Position numbers and translations under genes: made by a program. From JAHRAW01 sp965226545 (lineage in GTDB: Bacteria; Pseudomonadota; Gammaproteobacteria; Arenicellales; Poriferihabitantaceae), in NCBI GenBank assembly GCA_965226545.1, contig OZ245364.1, positions 372,001-436,000 on the forward strand: a stretch of 64,000 nt of DNA, in the 5' to 3' direction. Below, one piece after another: positions 1 through 7,450 of the stretch. The notes beneath the pieces were generated by a model. The model was not told the origin of the DNA. It did not search any database and saw only the letters and a program-made list of their open reading frames with translations. Positions within the stretch are counted from its first letter, which is position 1. Each line of letters opens with the position of its first letter.

Positions 1-171
1 TGGCGTTTTATTAAAGACAAAAAACTTAATATAAAAATCGCCCGCGAAGCCGTCGCGCATGCGATGCGTTTGATTGACGAATGTTGTATCGCAAAGGAAG
101 CAATGCAGGCACTGGCAAGCGCGTATACAAACCCACCCCAACCTCAACCCCGCAACCCACTGCGCCATTGA
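1..171 (+). CDS. C-terminal end of an unidentified protein (partial)
   Basis: The reading frame is open from the first base and stops with TGA at 169-171, giving 56 residues of a protein whose start lies outside the window. The visible part is first helical and charged (KDKKLNIKIAREAVAHAMR), then ends in a proline-rich tail (PPQPQPRNPLRH). I do not recognise the family. Its last bases lie inside the left copy of a tandem duplication and overlap the 3' end of the convergent small gene by 28 bases, so the true C-terminus may have been altered by the duplication. It could be a chance open frame; codon choice looks like that of its neighbours. Confidence 0.4.
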   Translation, partial: WRFIKDKKLNIKIAREAVAHAMRLIDECCIAKEAMQALASAYTNPPQPQPRNPLRH

Positions 172-374
172 CGTTTTTTTGCCTCCGCCGCTTCCCATGC
201 GCGCGCGTAGGCGACGGTGGTGCGGATGCCGATTTGTTTTATGCGGCCTTTTTCCCAGCCCGATTTGCGTCGCAGCCTGTATCCCTTGCGGACGATGTCG
301 CCGGTGACGCCGACCTCGACGATTTTGTTGCCCACTTTGAAGTGGTAGCAATACGCGATTCGGTTAGTCGGCAT
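144..374 (-). CDS. Small conserved protein, copy A (possible GIY-YIG-like fold)
   Basis: A 76-residue protein starting MPTNRIAY. It is nearly identical to copy B at 432-662 and differs mainly in the middle. The pattern KIVEVGVTGDI, then a run of basic residues, then IGIRTTVAYARAWE resembles small proteins of the type 'xxGITxxxxRRxxEH...VGxxTTxxxAxxWE', a reduced GIY-YIG-like layout; this assignment is inference. The start was chosen because in copy B this ATG overlaps the stop of the upstream gene (ATGCCAACTAA), a normal coupled start; a start 16 codons upstream is also open. Copy A keeps in front of it only a relic of the upstream gene's 3' end. It is the last gene of a minus-strand series running from the Gp37/Gp68 gene. 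Confidence 0.6.
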   Translation of the reverse strand: MPTNRIAYCYHFKVGNKIVEVGVTGDIVRKGYRLRRKSGWEKGRIKQIGIRTTVAYARAWEAAEAKKRQWRSGLRG

Positions 375-721
375 GATGGGTTTCTTCGATGAGGGCGAGT
401 AAATCGGATGCGATTTGCACAAACTGCATTATCAATGCCGCAACCCACTGCGCCATTGACGTTTTTTTGCCTCAGCCGCTTCCCATGCGCGCGCATAGGC
501 GACGGTGGTGCGGATGCCGATTTGTTTTATGTGACCTTTTTCCCAACCGGGTTTGCGTTGCAGTTTGAAGCCCTTGCGGTCGATGTCGCCGGTGACGCCG
601 ACCTCGACGATTTTGTTGCCCACCTTGAAGTGGTAGCAATAGGCGATGCGGTTAGTTGGCATGATAGGTCTCTTCGATAAGGTCGAGTAAATCGGATGCG
701 ATTTGCACAAATTGCATTATA
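151..721. repeat. Tandem duplication, about 283 bp unit, offset 288 bp
   Basis: Bases 151-433 and 439-721 are two nearly identical direct copies, each starting CGCAACCCACTGCGCC and ending near TTTGCACAAA/TTGCATTAT. Each unit holds one small gene plus the last 20 or so codons of the upstream 166-residue gene: MQFVQIASDLL.LIEET.HA and a stop can be read in both copies, but only the right copy is joined to the full gene. The direction is therefore clear: the segment spanning the end of one gene and the whole next gene was duplicated in tandem. Divergence is low, so the event is fairly recent. Confidence 0.9.
432..662 (-). CDS. Small conserved protein, copy B (possible GIY-YIG-like fold)
   Basis: The 76-residue paralogue of copy A, with the same layout: YCYHFKVGNKIVEVGVTGDI, a basic stretch, then IKQIGIRTTVAYARAWEAAE and a basic tail. 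The start ATG at 662-660 sits inside the end of the preceding gene (ATGCCAACTAA), so translation is probably coupled to it. A longer version starting at 710 is possible but would overlap the upstream gene by 59 bases. Function is unknown; the GIY-YIG-like reading rests on the G(I/V)T spacing and the trailing TT...W-E pattern only, and no catalytic set can be assigned. The two copies differ at about a dozen residues, mostly in the basic middle part. Confidence 0.65.
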   Translation of the reverse strand: MPTNRIAYCYHFKVGNKIVEVGVTGDIDRKGFKLQRKPGWEKGHIKQIGIRTTVAYARAWEAAEAKKRQWRSGLRH

Positions 722-1152
722 TCAATTGTTGCAGTCGTCGGTTTGCCAAAACGGTTGCCGCGTACGGTGATGCGGTCGATATAACGGTCCGCGCCCACCC
801 GCCCCAATTCGCCGGCGCGATACGGCAATATCTCCCTGGCGTGTATCAGCGAATTGCACGCTTGACGAAATGTCAGCGCAGTTTGGCGGGGTGATTTGTG
901 ATACGCCCAATATTCGCCGCAACGCAGGCGCGCGATGCGTTCGGCGGTATGCGCCAAATCCAACAAGCCGCGCAACGCCACCGCCGCCCACACCGACAGG
1001 CGGTTCACTTCGTTTTCATAATAGCCCGTCGCCCATTCGGTGATGCGCTGCAAGTCGGCGATTTTTTCATCCGCCAACAATAAACTCAACAGCACATACA
1101 AATCCCGCCGCAACGTGGCGGTCTCCAGCACCGGGCGGTCCGTGTCGTCCAT
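652..1152 (-). CDS. Uncharacterised helical protein, 166 aa
   Basis: A soluble, mostly helical protein of 166 residues (MDDTDRPVLE...). The N-terminal half reads as long helices (LRRDLYVLLSLLLADEK, WAAVALRGLLDLAHTAERIA). The C-terminal half carries FRQACNSLIHAREILPY followed by a beta-like stretch (YIDRITVRGNRFG) and a final helix. The RxACNxLIHA stretch recalls HEPN-like or restriction-linked hypothetical proteins, but no RX4-6H motif is convincing, so no function is given. It is followed by, and overlaps, small gene B, and its 3' end was carried along in the local tandem duplication. It is separated from the coiled-coil gene upstream by 126 bases and lies on the same strand. Confidence 0.65.
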   Translation of the reverse strand: MDDTDRPVLETATLRRDLYVLLSLLLADEKIADLQRITEWATGYYENEVNRLSVWAAVALRGLLDLAHTAERIARLRCGEYWAYHKSPRQTALTFRQACNSLIHAREILPYRAGELGRVGADRYIDRITVRGNRFGKPTTATIDIMQFVQIASDLLDLIEETYHAN

Positions 1153-1278
1153 ATCCGTTTGCCTTGGGTAAAATTATGCGGGCATTATAGCGCGGTTTTT
1201 GTGTGTTGTGTTGTGCGTACGAAAGCCGGTTTGCCGCCCGCTTGTGGCGACAAACCGGTGATTTTCGGTGAAAGAAAA

Positions 1279-2574
1279 TCATTTGTCATCCTTAAAATTA
1301 AAAAACTCATGCATTTTTTTGATTTTCTTTAACATTTGATTTTCCGATTCCATTTTGTCGATTTTCATTTGTTCGGCTGGATTTTTCCTTACGGTATCCA
1401 GCACAACTTGAGCCAACTCAGCCACTTTGGCTTCGCTAGGCAAATTCCTTATATGTTCGACAAAACCGACGTAGAGTTGCATCACCCGTTGCTTGTGGTG
1501 ATACTCTTCTCGGGTCCTTTTAATTTCGGAAATCGCTCTTTGGCAGTACCAAGCAATCCACGCAAGCGGGAACCCCAACGTCGTCTTGAATAACAGCAAC
1601 TCCCAAGTTAGGCCGTCGCCCCACACTAAAGCGTAAACATATAACCCGACATATACCGCCACCAAAAACAGAAGTGAACCGTAAAAACCCACATACAGCC
1701 ACTTGCTGACGACGTTCTCGTCTTTCGCCTCCTTAAAACTTGCCGCAAGCCCAGTGGCAGTTACGCCGGGCAACAAACTTTCTATGTGGTCTTCCAACTG
1801 TTTAAACTTTTTCTCATTTTCGTTATAGAAATCGATGAATTTTTGTTTCAGGCAAGGGGTTTCCTCGCCTTGTTCCTCACCATCGCCAAATAACTCGGCA
1901 TTAAAATCCGCGATTTGCTTATGTTTTTCCGCTACATCATCCGCTTTTTCATGAACGCGTTGGTGCAATCCATTAACGGTAGCCAACAGTTCTTCAACTG
2001 TTTGTTTAGCGGCACTGATTTTCGCCAGTTGTTGGGCGGCTGCGTATTGAGTGGAATTAATTTCCCCCAGTTTTTGGTCGGCTGCTTGGTTAGTGGCATC
2101 GATGGCCGCTGATTGTTGGTCGGCGACATCTTTGACGGAATTGATTGCCGCCAATTGTTGGTCGGCGACATCTTTGACGGAATTGATTGCCGCCAATTGT
2201 TGGTCGACGGCATCTTTGACGGAATTGATTGCTCCCAACTGCTGGTCGACTGCTTGTTTGACGGCATTAGTTGCCGCCAACTGTTGGTCTACTGCTTGTT
2301 TGACGGAATTAATTTTCTCTAACTTCGCATCGGCGGCGGCTTTAACGGCATCAAGTTGCTCTCGCTGTTGCTCAGCACGAGTTTTAATCTCAAAAATTTC
2401 ATCGGCGACACGATGAGCATCTCCCCACTTGTTGTCAAAAAAGTCGTTAATTAATTCACAGGTGCTTTCCGCCTTTTTTAAGTCACGGAGATATTTCTCC
2501 ACGCGCGCGAAAAGTTGTTTCGACTCGGCGAGAAGTCTGTCTAATTCCGCGCTTTTGTCAGATTGGTCTGCCAT
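1279..2574 (-). CDS. Long coiled-coil protein with C-terminal membrane hairpin
   Basis: A 431-residue protein from ATG 2574 (MADQSDKSAEL). An in-frame start at 2661 exists but would add a glycine-rich stretch encoded by a G-tract leader, so I prefer 2574, which is preceded by GTGGGG. Residues about 1-250 are one coiled coil, with a 14-residue repeat of the type INSVKDVADQQLAA present in about six copies. Two hydrophobic segments follow (LYVGFYGSLLFLVAVYVGLY and LLFKTTLGFPLAWIAWY), then a conserved-looking cytoplasmic tail (REEYHHKQRVMQLYVGFVEHI). This layout of coiled-coil sensor, membrane hairpin and helical tail is common among uncharacterised genes of defence islands. The specific function is unknown. 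It lies between the Gp37/Gp68 gene and the 166-residue gene on the same strand. Confidence 0.75.
   Translation of the reverse strand: MADQSDKSAELDRLLAESKQLFARVEKYLRDLKKAESTCELINDFFDNKWGDAHRVADEIFEIKTRAEQQREQLDAVKAAADAKLEKINSVKQAVDQQLAATNAVKQAVDQQLGAINSVKDAVDQQLAAINSVKDVADQQLAAINSVKDVADQQSAAIDATNQAADQKLGEINSTQYAAAQQLAKISAAKQTVEELLATVNGLHQRVHEKADDVAEKHKQIADFNAELFGDGEEQGEETPCLKQKFIDFYNENEKKFKQLEDHIESLLPGVTATGLAASFKEAKDENVVSKWLYVGFYGSLLFLVAVYVGLYVYALVWGDGLTWELLLFKTTLGFPLAWIAWYCQRAISEIKRTREEYHHKQRVMQLYVGFVEHIRNLPSEAKVAELAQVVLDTVRKNPAEQMKIDKMESENQMLKKIKKMHEFFNFKDDK
2070..2325. repeat. 42-bp tandem repeat inside the coiled-coil gene
   Basis: About six copies of a 42-base unit (core TTTGACGGAATTGATTGCCG with TTGTTGGTCG) encode the 14-residue coiled-coil repeat. 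The two central copies are almost identical and the outer ones diverge, the pattern expected of expansion and contraction in the middle of an array. The unit is a multiple of seven residues, so copy-number change would keep the heptad phase. Confidence 0.85.
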
Positions 2575-2600
2575 GGTTTTATCCCCACAAAAAAAGTTAA

Positions 2601-2623
2601 CCCCCAAAAACCCCACCCCACCC
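2601..2623 (-). promoter_or_regulatory. G-quadruplex-type motif in the leader of the coiled-coil gene
   Basis: On the minus strand this stretch reads GGG-T-GGGG-T-GGGG-TTTTT-GGGGG, four G-tracts with loops of 1, 1 and 5 bases, which fits the usual quadruplex pattern. It lies 27 bases upstream of the ATG at 2574, between the candidate promoter and the ribosome-binding site. A second set of G-tracts overlaps the candidate promoter at 2651-2664. The motif is seen directly; folding and any effect on expression are inference. Confidence 0.5.
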
Positions 2624-2644
2624 AGCACAGAGTCCCCACCAAAA

Positions 2645-2674
2645 ATTATACCCCACCCCACCCCGGCATCTCAT
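2645..2674 (-). promoter_or_regulatory. Candidate sigma-70 promoter for the coiled-coil gene
   Basis: Minus-strand ATGAGA (2674-2669), an 18-base spacer and a perfect TATAAT (2650-2645), about 70 bases before the ATG at 2574. The -35 box matches at 4 of 6 positions. The -10 box overlaps the stop codon of the Gp37/Gp68 gene, so the coiled-coil gene could be transcribed both from this site and by read-through. Confidence 0.4.
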
Positions 2675-3365
2675 CCCAAACCCGTCCCTCCAACACCCTT
2701 CCGGTTTTCTTTTTGTTTACGCCGCCCCATTGTTTGAAGAAGAACGGGACATTGTTGCGCAGGCAGTTGTCGCGGATTTGGGTTACCCAGTTGGGGTTGA
2801 TTGGGCGGGCGCGCGGGCCGGATTCGCCGCCGACGATTACCCAATCTATGCCGGATAAATCCAGTTGCGGCAGCGGCGACAGCAGCGGTTCGAGGGAAAG
2901 GAATTTGATTTTGGCGGCGGTGTTTTTGAGGTGGTCTGCGCGTTCGATATAGCGGTGTGATTCGATGCTGGTGCCCATCCAAATGTTATCCGCCCACGGT
3001 AAATGATTGTTGATTTGTTTGACGCGTTCGGGGCGTTTGGTGAGCACTTGAAAGGTGTGGCGCGATGCTTGGTTCATCACGGCAAACACTTGCATAATAA
3101 ATTCCGCCGGCACTTTGCGGTGAAACAAATCGCTCATTGAGTTGACAAACACCAATCGCGGTTTTTGCCAGTGCAGTGGTTCTTGCAATGTGTGCGGATG
3201 CGTGGTCACCGTAAATTGATTGCGATATTTATGCAGCCCGCAAGCGTAAAGCCGCTTCGACATTCTTTCGGCGTAGCAATTTTTGCAGCCGTGGCTGATT
3301 TTGGAACAGCCGGTGACCGGGTTCCAGGTGGTTTCAGTCCATTCGATTTTGGAGGGTTGAGACAT
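2646..3365 (-). CDS. Phage Gp37/Gp68 family (DUF5131) three-Cys protein
   Basis: A 239-residue protein, full length for the phage Gp37/Gp68 family (PF07505 / DUF5131). The hallmark is WNPVTGC-SKISHGC-KNCYAE near the N-terminus: Cys20, Cys27 and Cys30, a three-Cys arrangement reminiscent of a radical-SAM-type cluster site. Further family stretches are FVNSMSDLFH, FQVLTKRPER, WMGTSIES, SLEPLL, DWVIVGGESG and the late PFFFKQWGG. The biochemical reaction is not established. In many genomes such genes sit next to a 'three-Cys-motif partner protein' (TcmP), and a TcmP-like gene diverges from it here 72 bases away. The last residues (MPGWGGV) are encoded by a G-tract and may be an altered C-terminus. 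Confidence 0.88.
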   Translation of the reverse strand: MSQPSKIEWTETTWNPVTGCSKISHGCKNCYAERMSKRLYACGLHKYRNQFTVTTHPHTLQEPLHWQKPRLVFVNSMSDLFHRKVPAEFIMQVFAVMNQASRHTFQVLTKRPERVKQINNHLPWADNIWMGTSIESHRYIERADHLKNTAAKIKFLSLEPLLSPLPQLDLSGIDWVIVGGESGPRARPINPNWVTQIRDNCLRNNVPFFFKQWGGVNKKKTGRVLEGRVWDEMPGWGGV

Positions 3366-3370
3366 TGGCG

Positions 3371-3398
3371 TTGGTTTGTTGGGATAGTGTATTACAAT
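3371..3398 (+). promoter_or_regulatory. Candidate promoter for the TcmP-like gene
   Basis: TTGGTT (3371-3376), a 16-base spacer and TACAAT (3393-3398), 39 bases upstream of the ATG at 3438, in the 72-base gap between the two divergent genes. The -10 box matches at 5 of 6 positions and the -35 box is weak. Confidence 0.35.
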
Positions 3399-3437
3399 CC
3401 GATTCTATTAAACTTTAACTCGTCGGGCTTTATTGCT

Positions 3438-4478
3438 ATGAGTAAGAAAAAAGCCAGCGTGCGTGCGCACACAAAAGAGAAGTTGCAGGTTTACCGAGAA
3501 TGTCTTACTAACTGTTTGTCGGTGCTAACCAGGCGAAAAGGTTTCAACAAAATCACCGTCTGCGAACCGTTCGCCGGCTCGGGGCTTGTCGGCGGGCAGT
3601 TGCCGGGGAGTGCATCTCATGCGGCTCATGTTATTAACGGCTTTTTGACGGAAGGCGATAGCCGTTGCAAAATTGAACTTTTGTTAAACGAATTAAATGC
3701 AAATAAGTGCCGCAAACTTCGCGAAAAACTTTCGAAGTATTCTTCGTTTGTTTCTGTCACTAACATTGATGCGGATGTTTTCATCAACAGTATATTGGCA
3801 ACAAAAAACGTGCAGATGGGGATGTTTTTTATAGACCCTTTTGGTTATACCCAAGTTAAGCAGAAAACGTTAGACCGGTTGTTCGAGTTTCAGGTTGATA
3901 TTATCATTTTTGTCCCTACAAACCAGATTTACCGGTTTGTTAATGCCGGTAGAACAGCGGGTAAATTGGGTCCCGTCCGTAAGTTTTTGGAAGATTGCGG
4001 AATCATCAAGCGGGACTTTGCGAGCGTGAAAAAACTTGAAAAGGCGTTGGTGCGCAATTTTAAAAGGCGAGCCAACACCATTTTTGGTTACAAGCATCCC
4101 CTGATTAATCGAGAGAAAAAACACAGTCGCCATTGTTTGTTTTTTATCACCAAACATGTCGTGGGAGCCAGAAAGTTTCTGGATGGAATTGAAAAAGCGA
4201 AAGAAATGCAACCGGGCTTTCAGCACTTGATTCCCGGCATAAATGCCGACAAACATCGCAAGACAGTTTTAAGTTGTCTGAAAAAAGAAGTGGACAACTA
4301 CGAACTTTACAAACTTCTTATTGCGAAAAGGTTGTTGCCGAAAAAAGCCAATCCCATCCTCAAACAACTTGAGAATGATGGGGTTATTTCTGTTGCGGAA
4401 GTTTACAGCGGTAGCAGGAAAAGCAAGGGATTTTACCTTGGGGATGCCAAAAAGAAGGTGCGAATTAAGAAAAATTAG
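3438..4478 (+). CDS. tcmP: Three-Cys-motif partner protein, TcmP-like
   Basis: A 346-residue protein starting MSKKKASVRAHTKEKL. Farther-upstream starts would run through the divergent gene and the intergenic promoter, so ATG 3438 was chosen. The TcmP-type layout is visible: an N-terminal helix ending in KITVCEPFAGSG (residues 38-49, a methyltransferase-like glycine loop), then MGMFFIDPFGY (128-137), then a helical C-terminal half ending in a winged-helix-like basic segment (NPILKQLENDGVISVAEVY). Family knowledge: TcmP genes are found beside Gp37/Gp68 genes, as here; the joint function is not settled. AT content and AGG/AAA codon use are higher than in the housekeeping genes of the window, consistent with transfer. 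It ends 30 bases from the convergent res gene. Confidence 0.75.
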   Translation: MSKKKASVRAHTKEKLQVYRECLTNCLSVLTRRKGFNKITVCEPFAGSGLVGGQLPGSASHAAHVINGFLTEGDSRCKIELLLNELNANKCRKLREKLSKYSSFVSVTNIDADVFINSILATKNVQMGMFFIDPFGYTQVKQKTLDRLFEFQVDIIIFVPTNQIYRFVNAGRTAGKLGPVRKFLEDCGIIKRDFASVKKLEKALVRNFKRRANTIFGYKHPLINREKKHSRHCLFFITKHVVGARKFLDGIEKAKEMQPGFQHLIPGINADKHRKTVLSCLKKEVDNYELYKLLIAKRLLPKKANPILKQLENDGVISVAEVYSGSRKSKGFYLGDAKKKVRIKKN

Positions 4479-4507
4479 CGCCAGAGAGTCAACGCGTCCA
4501 CCAACGT

Positions 4508-7447
4508 CTACAAACCCAAATCCGACAATTTGGTCGCCACCTTAAACTTCGCGCCAGATGTGTCTTTAAAGATTTCCTTAAAATGCCGCTTACCGCACTC
4601 CACTTTATTGTTTTCTTTTTCGCGGCGCGCATCTGCATAGTGCGTGCTTTTGGTTTCGCACACAAAATAAAGTTTGTTCTCGCGGGTGACCAATGCCCAA
4701 TCCGGATTGTACGGGCCGATGGGCGTGTCGATTTGGAACCAACGCGGCAATTTTGTAAATAGCCGCACTTTGTCGTGGCTGTCCAATTCCAGCGCGAATT
4801 CTTTTTCCACATTGGAATCGCATTCCACATAATCAAACGGGCATTTGCCGCTATTGACTCGTTGCAGGTTTTCCAAATAGCGCGTGATTCCCTGCTCCGC
4901 ATCTTTTTCAATGCGACTCATTTGCCAATATTCACCGGCGATTTTTTCGTATTCGATTCCTTTAATCATCAGGCTGTGCAGCGCGCGCAAAATCTCTTGC
5001 GCGGCGCGCGTCATGAATTTCTGCGGGTTTATAAGAAATTCCTCCAACCGTTCGAATCGTTTCAGTATCGCCACCAAAGTGCGGCGCGTTAATTCAGTTT
5101 CTTTTTGCAAGTAGGCAAGCAAATCCGGCAGGATGACCGCCAATTCGGGTCGGCGAGTGGTCGCTTGTCGGACGAGGGTGGGCGCAACCCCGCCGCCGCC
5201 GATGTCCACCCCCACTGTTTGGATGACAATGCGCGCCGGATGTATATCCTCCATATCATGCATGCAGTCAACCGCCTTGTTAATCAGTTCAGCGGTATCA
5301 AACTGCACACGGTAGCGCGTGCGGTATTTAATTCGCTCCCACAACGCCTTAAAATCTTCGTCGAGAAACACTTCTTTTTTAAAGCCGATTTTTTTGCGGC
5401 TTCGGGCATCCTTCAAGCGTTTGTTAAAGGTGCACTTCTCAATTCTGTCAGTAATCTCCGCGTTAATGTCGGCGTATTGCTCGCCGATGGTTAACACGAA
5501 GTTCGGATTCTGCGGGTTAAACTTTTCAAGGATATTGCCTTGGTCGTCGATGTAACCGTGGTCTTTTAATTCATCCAATATCTTCTCGGATTCATCCTGT
5601 TCGACTTTTTCACCATTGTGGATAATGCCGACAAAGGTGGTTAACTGAACTACGCCAAACTTAATGCCGCAATCTTTTTCGTACTCGTTCTGCAATGTAC
5701 GGGCGTAACTTTTATAGGATTCATTGGCGACAACGGTCAGCCGGTTGATGCTTTCGGTGCGTACGCGTTCACCGTCTTTGTTGACCGGCAAGCGCAAGCC
5801 GCGACCAAGCTCCTGCCGTTTTTTCTCGTTTGAGCGCGTTTCGTTGAGTGTGCAGATTTGGAAGACATTCGGGTTATCCCAGCCTTCGCGCAATGCACTG
5901 TGCGAAAAGATAAAGCGCAACGGCGTGGCAAGGTCGAGCAATCTTTCCTTGTCGCGCATAATTAAATTGTAGGCGTCGGCGTCATCCGCTATTCTGCCGC
6001 TGGTGTCTATGGCGCGCCCTCTATTGTCGCGCGAAAAATAGCCGTTATGGATTGCGGCAATGTCGGTTGCGACGAATTCGCGAAAGCGTTCGTCGCGCGT
6101 TAATTCTGTGTACGCTTCTTCAAACCACTTGCCGATTTTGCCGAGCGCAGTTGTGCCGTCGTCGTTATAAACGCGGTAGTTGGCGACTTTATCAATGAAA
6201 AAAAGCGACAGCACTTTAATGCCCTCGTTGCTCATCGCCTCCTCCTTTTCCAGATGCTTTTCGACGGTTTTGTACACCTGCGCGCGCATTACCTCGTCGG
6301 TTATGCCGCCGATTACCGCGCCGCGTTTCAGTAAATGCCCGCCGGTAAACTGGATGCATTCTTTTCCCGGCGTGCAGTCAATGGTTTGCACGATATAGCC
6401 GTCTTGATAGATTTCGCGGTTGCCGGATTTTGTATACAGGTTGTCGTCCTGCTTTACGGTCAGTTGGCAACGCTTAACTTCCGCGCCGTTCTCTTTGTCG
6501 AATTCAATCCGCGCTTTGATGCCGTTTTGGTTGTTAACACCAAGCAATTTTACATACGCGTCGTTATGCGCGTCTTCCTCGGTCACCGCAGCGACTTCGA
6601 TGCTTTTGACCAAACGCAAATCATGTGCGCGCACCGGGTCCAGTTTGTAAAGCAAGTTAAGCGGCTCGCGATGAGTCGCCGAATAGCGCAACGTTGCGAT
6701 TGGGTTAAGCCCGGCAATCGCATTTTTGGCTTTGTCCGTGTTGGCGACACTTTGCGGTTCGTCGATAATCAAAATCGGATGCGTTTTTTGAATAAACTCA
6801 ATCGGTTTGCGCCCGGACATCCGGTCGTTTTCACGGTAGATAACGTTGAAGTTTGCCAGTGCTTCTTCCGTCATTTGCGTGGTGTCGCCACCCGGCACGT
6901 CCCTTAGGAACGATTGGATGTTAATAACCATAATCTGAATCTGGCTGTTGCCGGCAAAGCGGCTTACGTTGTTAAGTTTTTTGGAATCGTAAACAAAATG
7001 GTCGAAAGCAACGTTGTCGTACAACGCGGAAAAATGTTGTTTGGTCATTTCAATGCTTTTTAACACGCCTTCTCGGACGGCGACGCTCGGCACGACGATG
7101 ATGAATTTTTTAAATCCATAGTTTTTGGACAGTTCGAAAATCGTGCGCAGATAAACATAGGTTTTGCCGGTGCCGGTTTCCATTTCAATCGAAAAATCCG
7201 GACTGCGTAAATCGGATACTTTTGGGATATGGTTGGCTTCCTGCACTTTTTGCACATTGGCAAGAAACTCGTCAAGGTTGAGCAAAAGTTCGTTGCGTAC
7301 GCCAAATTCGCTAAACGCCAATCCGGTTTCAGCGGATTCGTCCATCGTAAAATTGGATTGCGCCATCGGTTGCCCGCCAAACACGTTGACGACGGCGTTG
7401 ATGGCGTCTTGTTGGTAATCCAGCGTAGGGTCGAATTGCAGTTTCAT
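4508..7447 (-). CDS. res: Type III restriction enzyme, Res subunit
   Basis: A 979-residue helicase-nuclease of the Type III restriction family (usual length 900-1000). Superfamily 2 motifs: TGTGKT at residues 91-96 (Walker A), LIIDEPQSV with DEPQ at 229-232 (Walker B), LRYSATH (motif III) and ALREGWDNPNVFQI...QELGRGLRL (motifs V and VI). The C-terminal endonuclease domain shows YNPDWALV (D916) and VCETK (E931, K933), a PD-(D/E)XK site. The enzyme translocates on or signals along DNA and cuts near unmethylated sites together with Mod. It is the last gene of the operon mod - HEPN gene - res, three bases after the HEPN gene. All key motifs are intact, so it is probably active. Confidence 0.95.
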   Translation of the reverse strand: MKLQFDPTLDYQQDAINAVVNVFGGQPMAQSNFTMDESAETGLAFSEFGVRNELLLNLDEFLANVQKVQEANHIPKVSDLRSPDFSIEMETGTGKTYVYLRTIFELSKNYGFKKFIIVVPSVAVREGVLKSIEMTKQHFSALYDNVAFDHFVYDSKKLNNVSRFAGNSQIQIMVINIQSFLRDVPGGDTTQMTEEALANFNVIYRENDRMSGRKPIEFIQKTHPILIIDEPQSVANTDKAKNAIAGLNPIATLRYSATHREPLNLLYKLDPVRAHDLRLVKSIEVAAVTEEDAHNDAYVKLLGVNNQNGIKARIEFDKENGAEVKRCQLTVKQDDNLYTKSGNREIYQDGYIVQTIDCTPGKECIQFTGGHLLKRGAVIGGITDEVMRAQVYKTVEKHLEKEEAMSNEGIKVLSLFFIDKVANYRVYNDDGTTALGKIGKWFEEAYTELTRDERFREFVATDIAAIHNGYFSRDNRGRAIDTSGRIADDADAYNLIMRDKERLLDLATPLRFIFSHSALREGWDNPNVFQICTLNETRSNEKKRQELGRGLRLPVNKDGERVRTESINRLTVVANESYKSYARTLQNEYEKDCGIKFGVVQLTTFVGIIHNGEKVEQDESEKILDELKDHGYIDDQGNILEKFNPQNPNFVLTIGEQYADINAEITDRIEKCTFNKRLKDARSRKKIGFKKEVFLDEDFKALWERIKYRTRYRVQFDTAELINKAVDCMHDMEDIHPARIVIQTVGVDIGGGGVAPTLVRQATTRRPELAVILPDLLAYLQKETELTRRTLVAILKRFERLEEFLINPQKFMTRAAQEILRALHSLMIKGIEYEKIAGEYWQMSRIEKDAEQGITRYLENLQRVNSGKCPFDYVECDSNVEKEFALELDSHDKVRLFTKLPRWFQIDTPIGPYNPDWALVTRENKLYFVCETKSTHYADARREKENNKVECGKRHFKEIFKDTSGAKFKVATKLSDLGL

Positions 7448-7450
7448 TTT

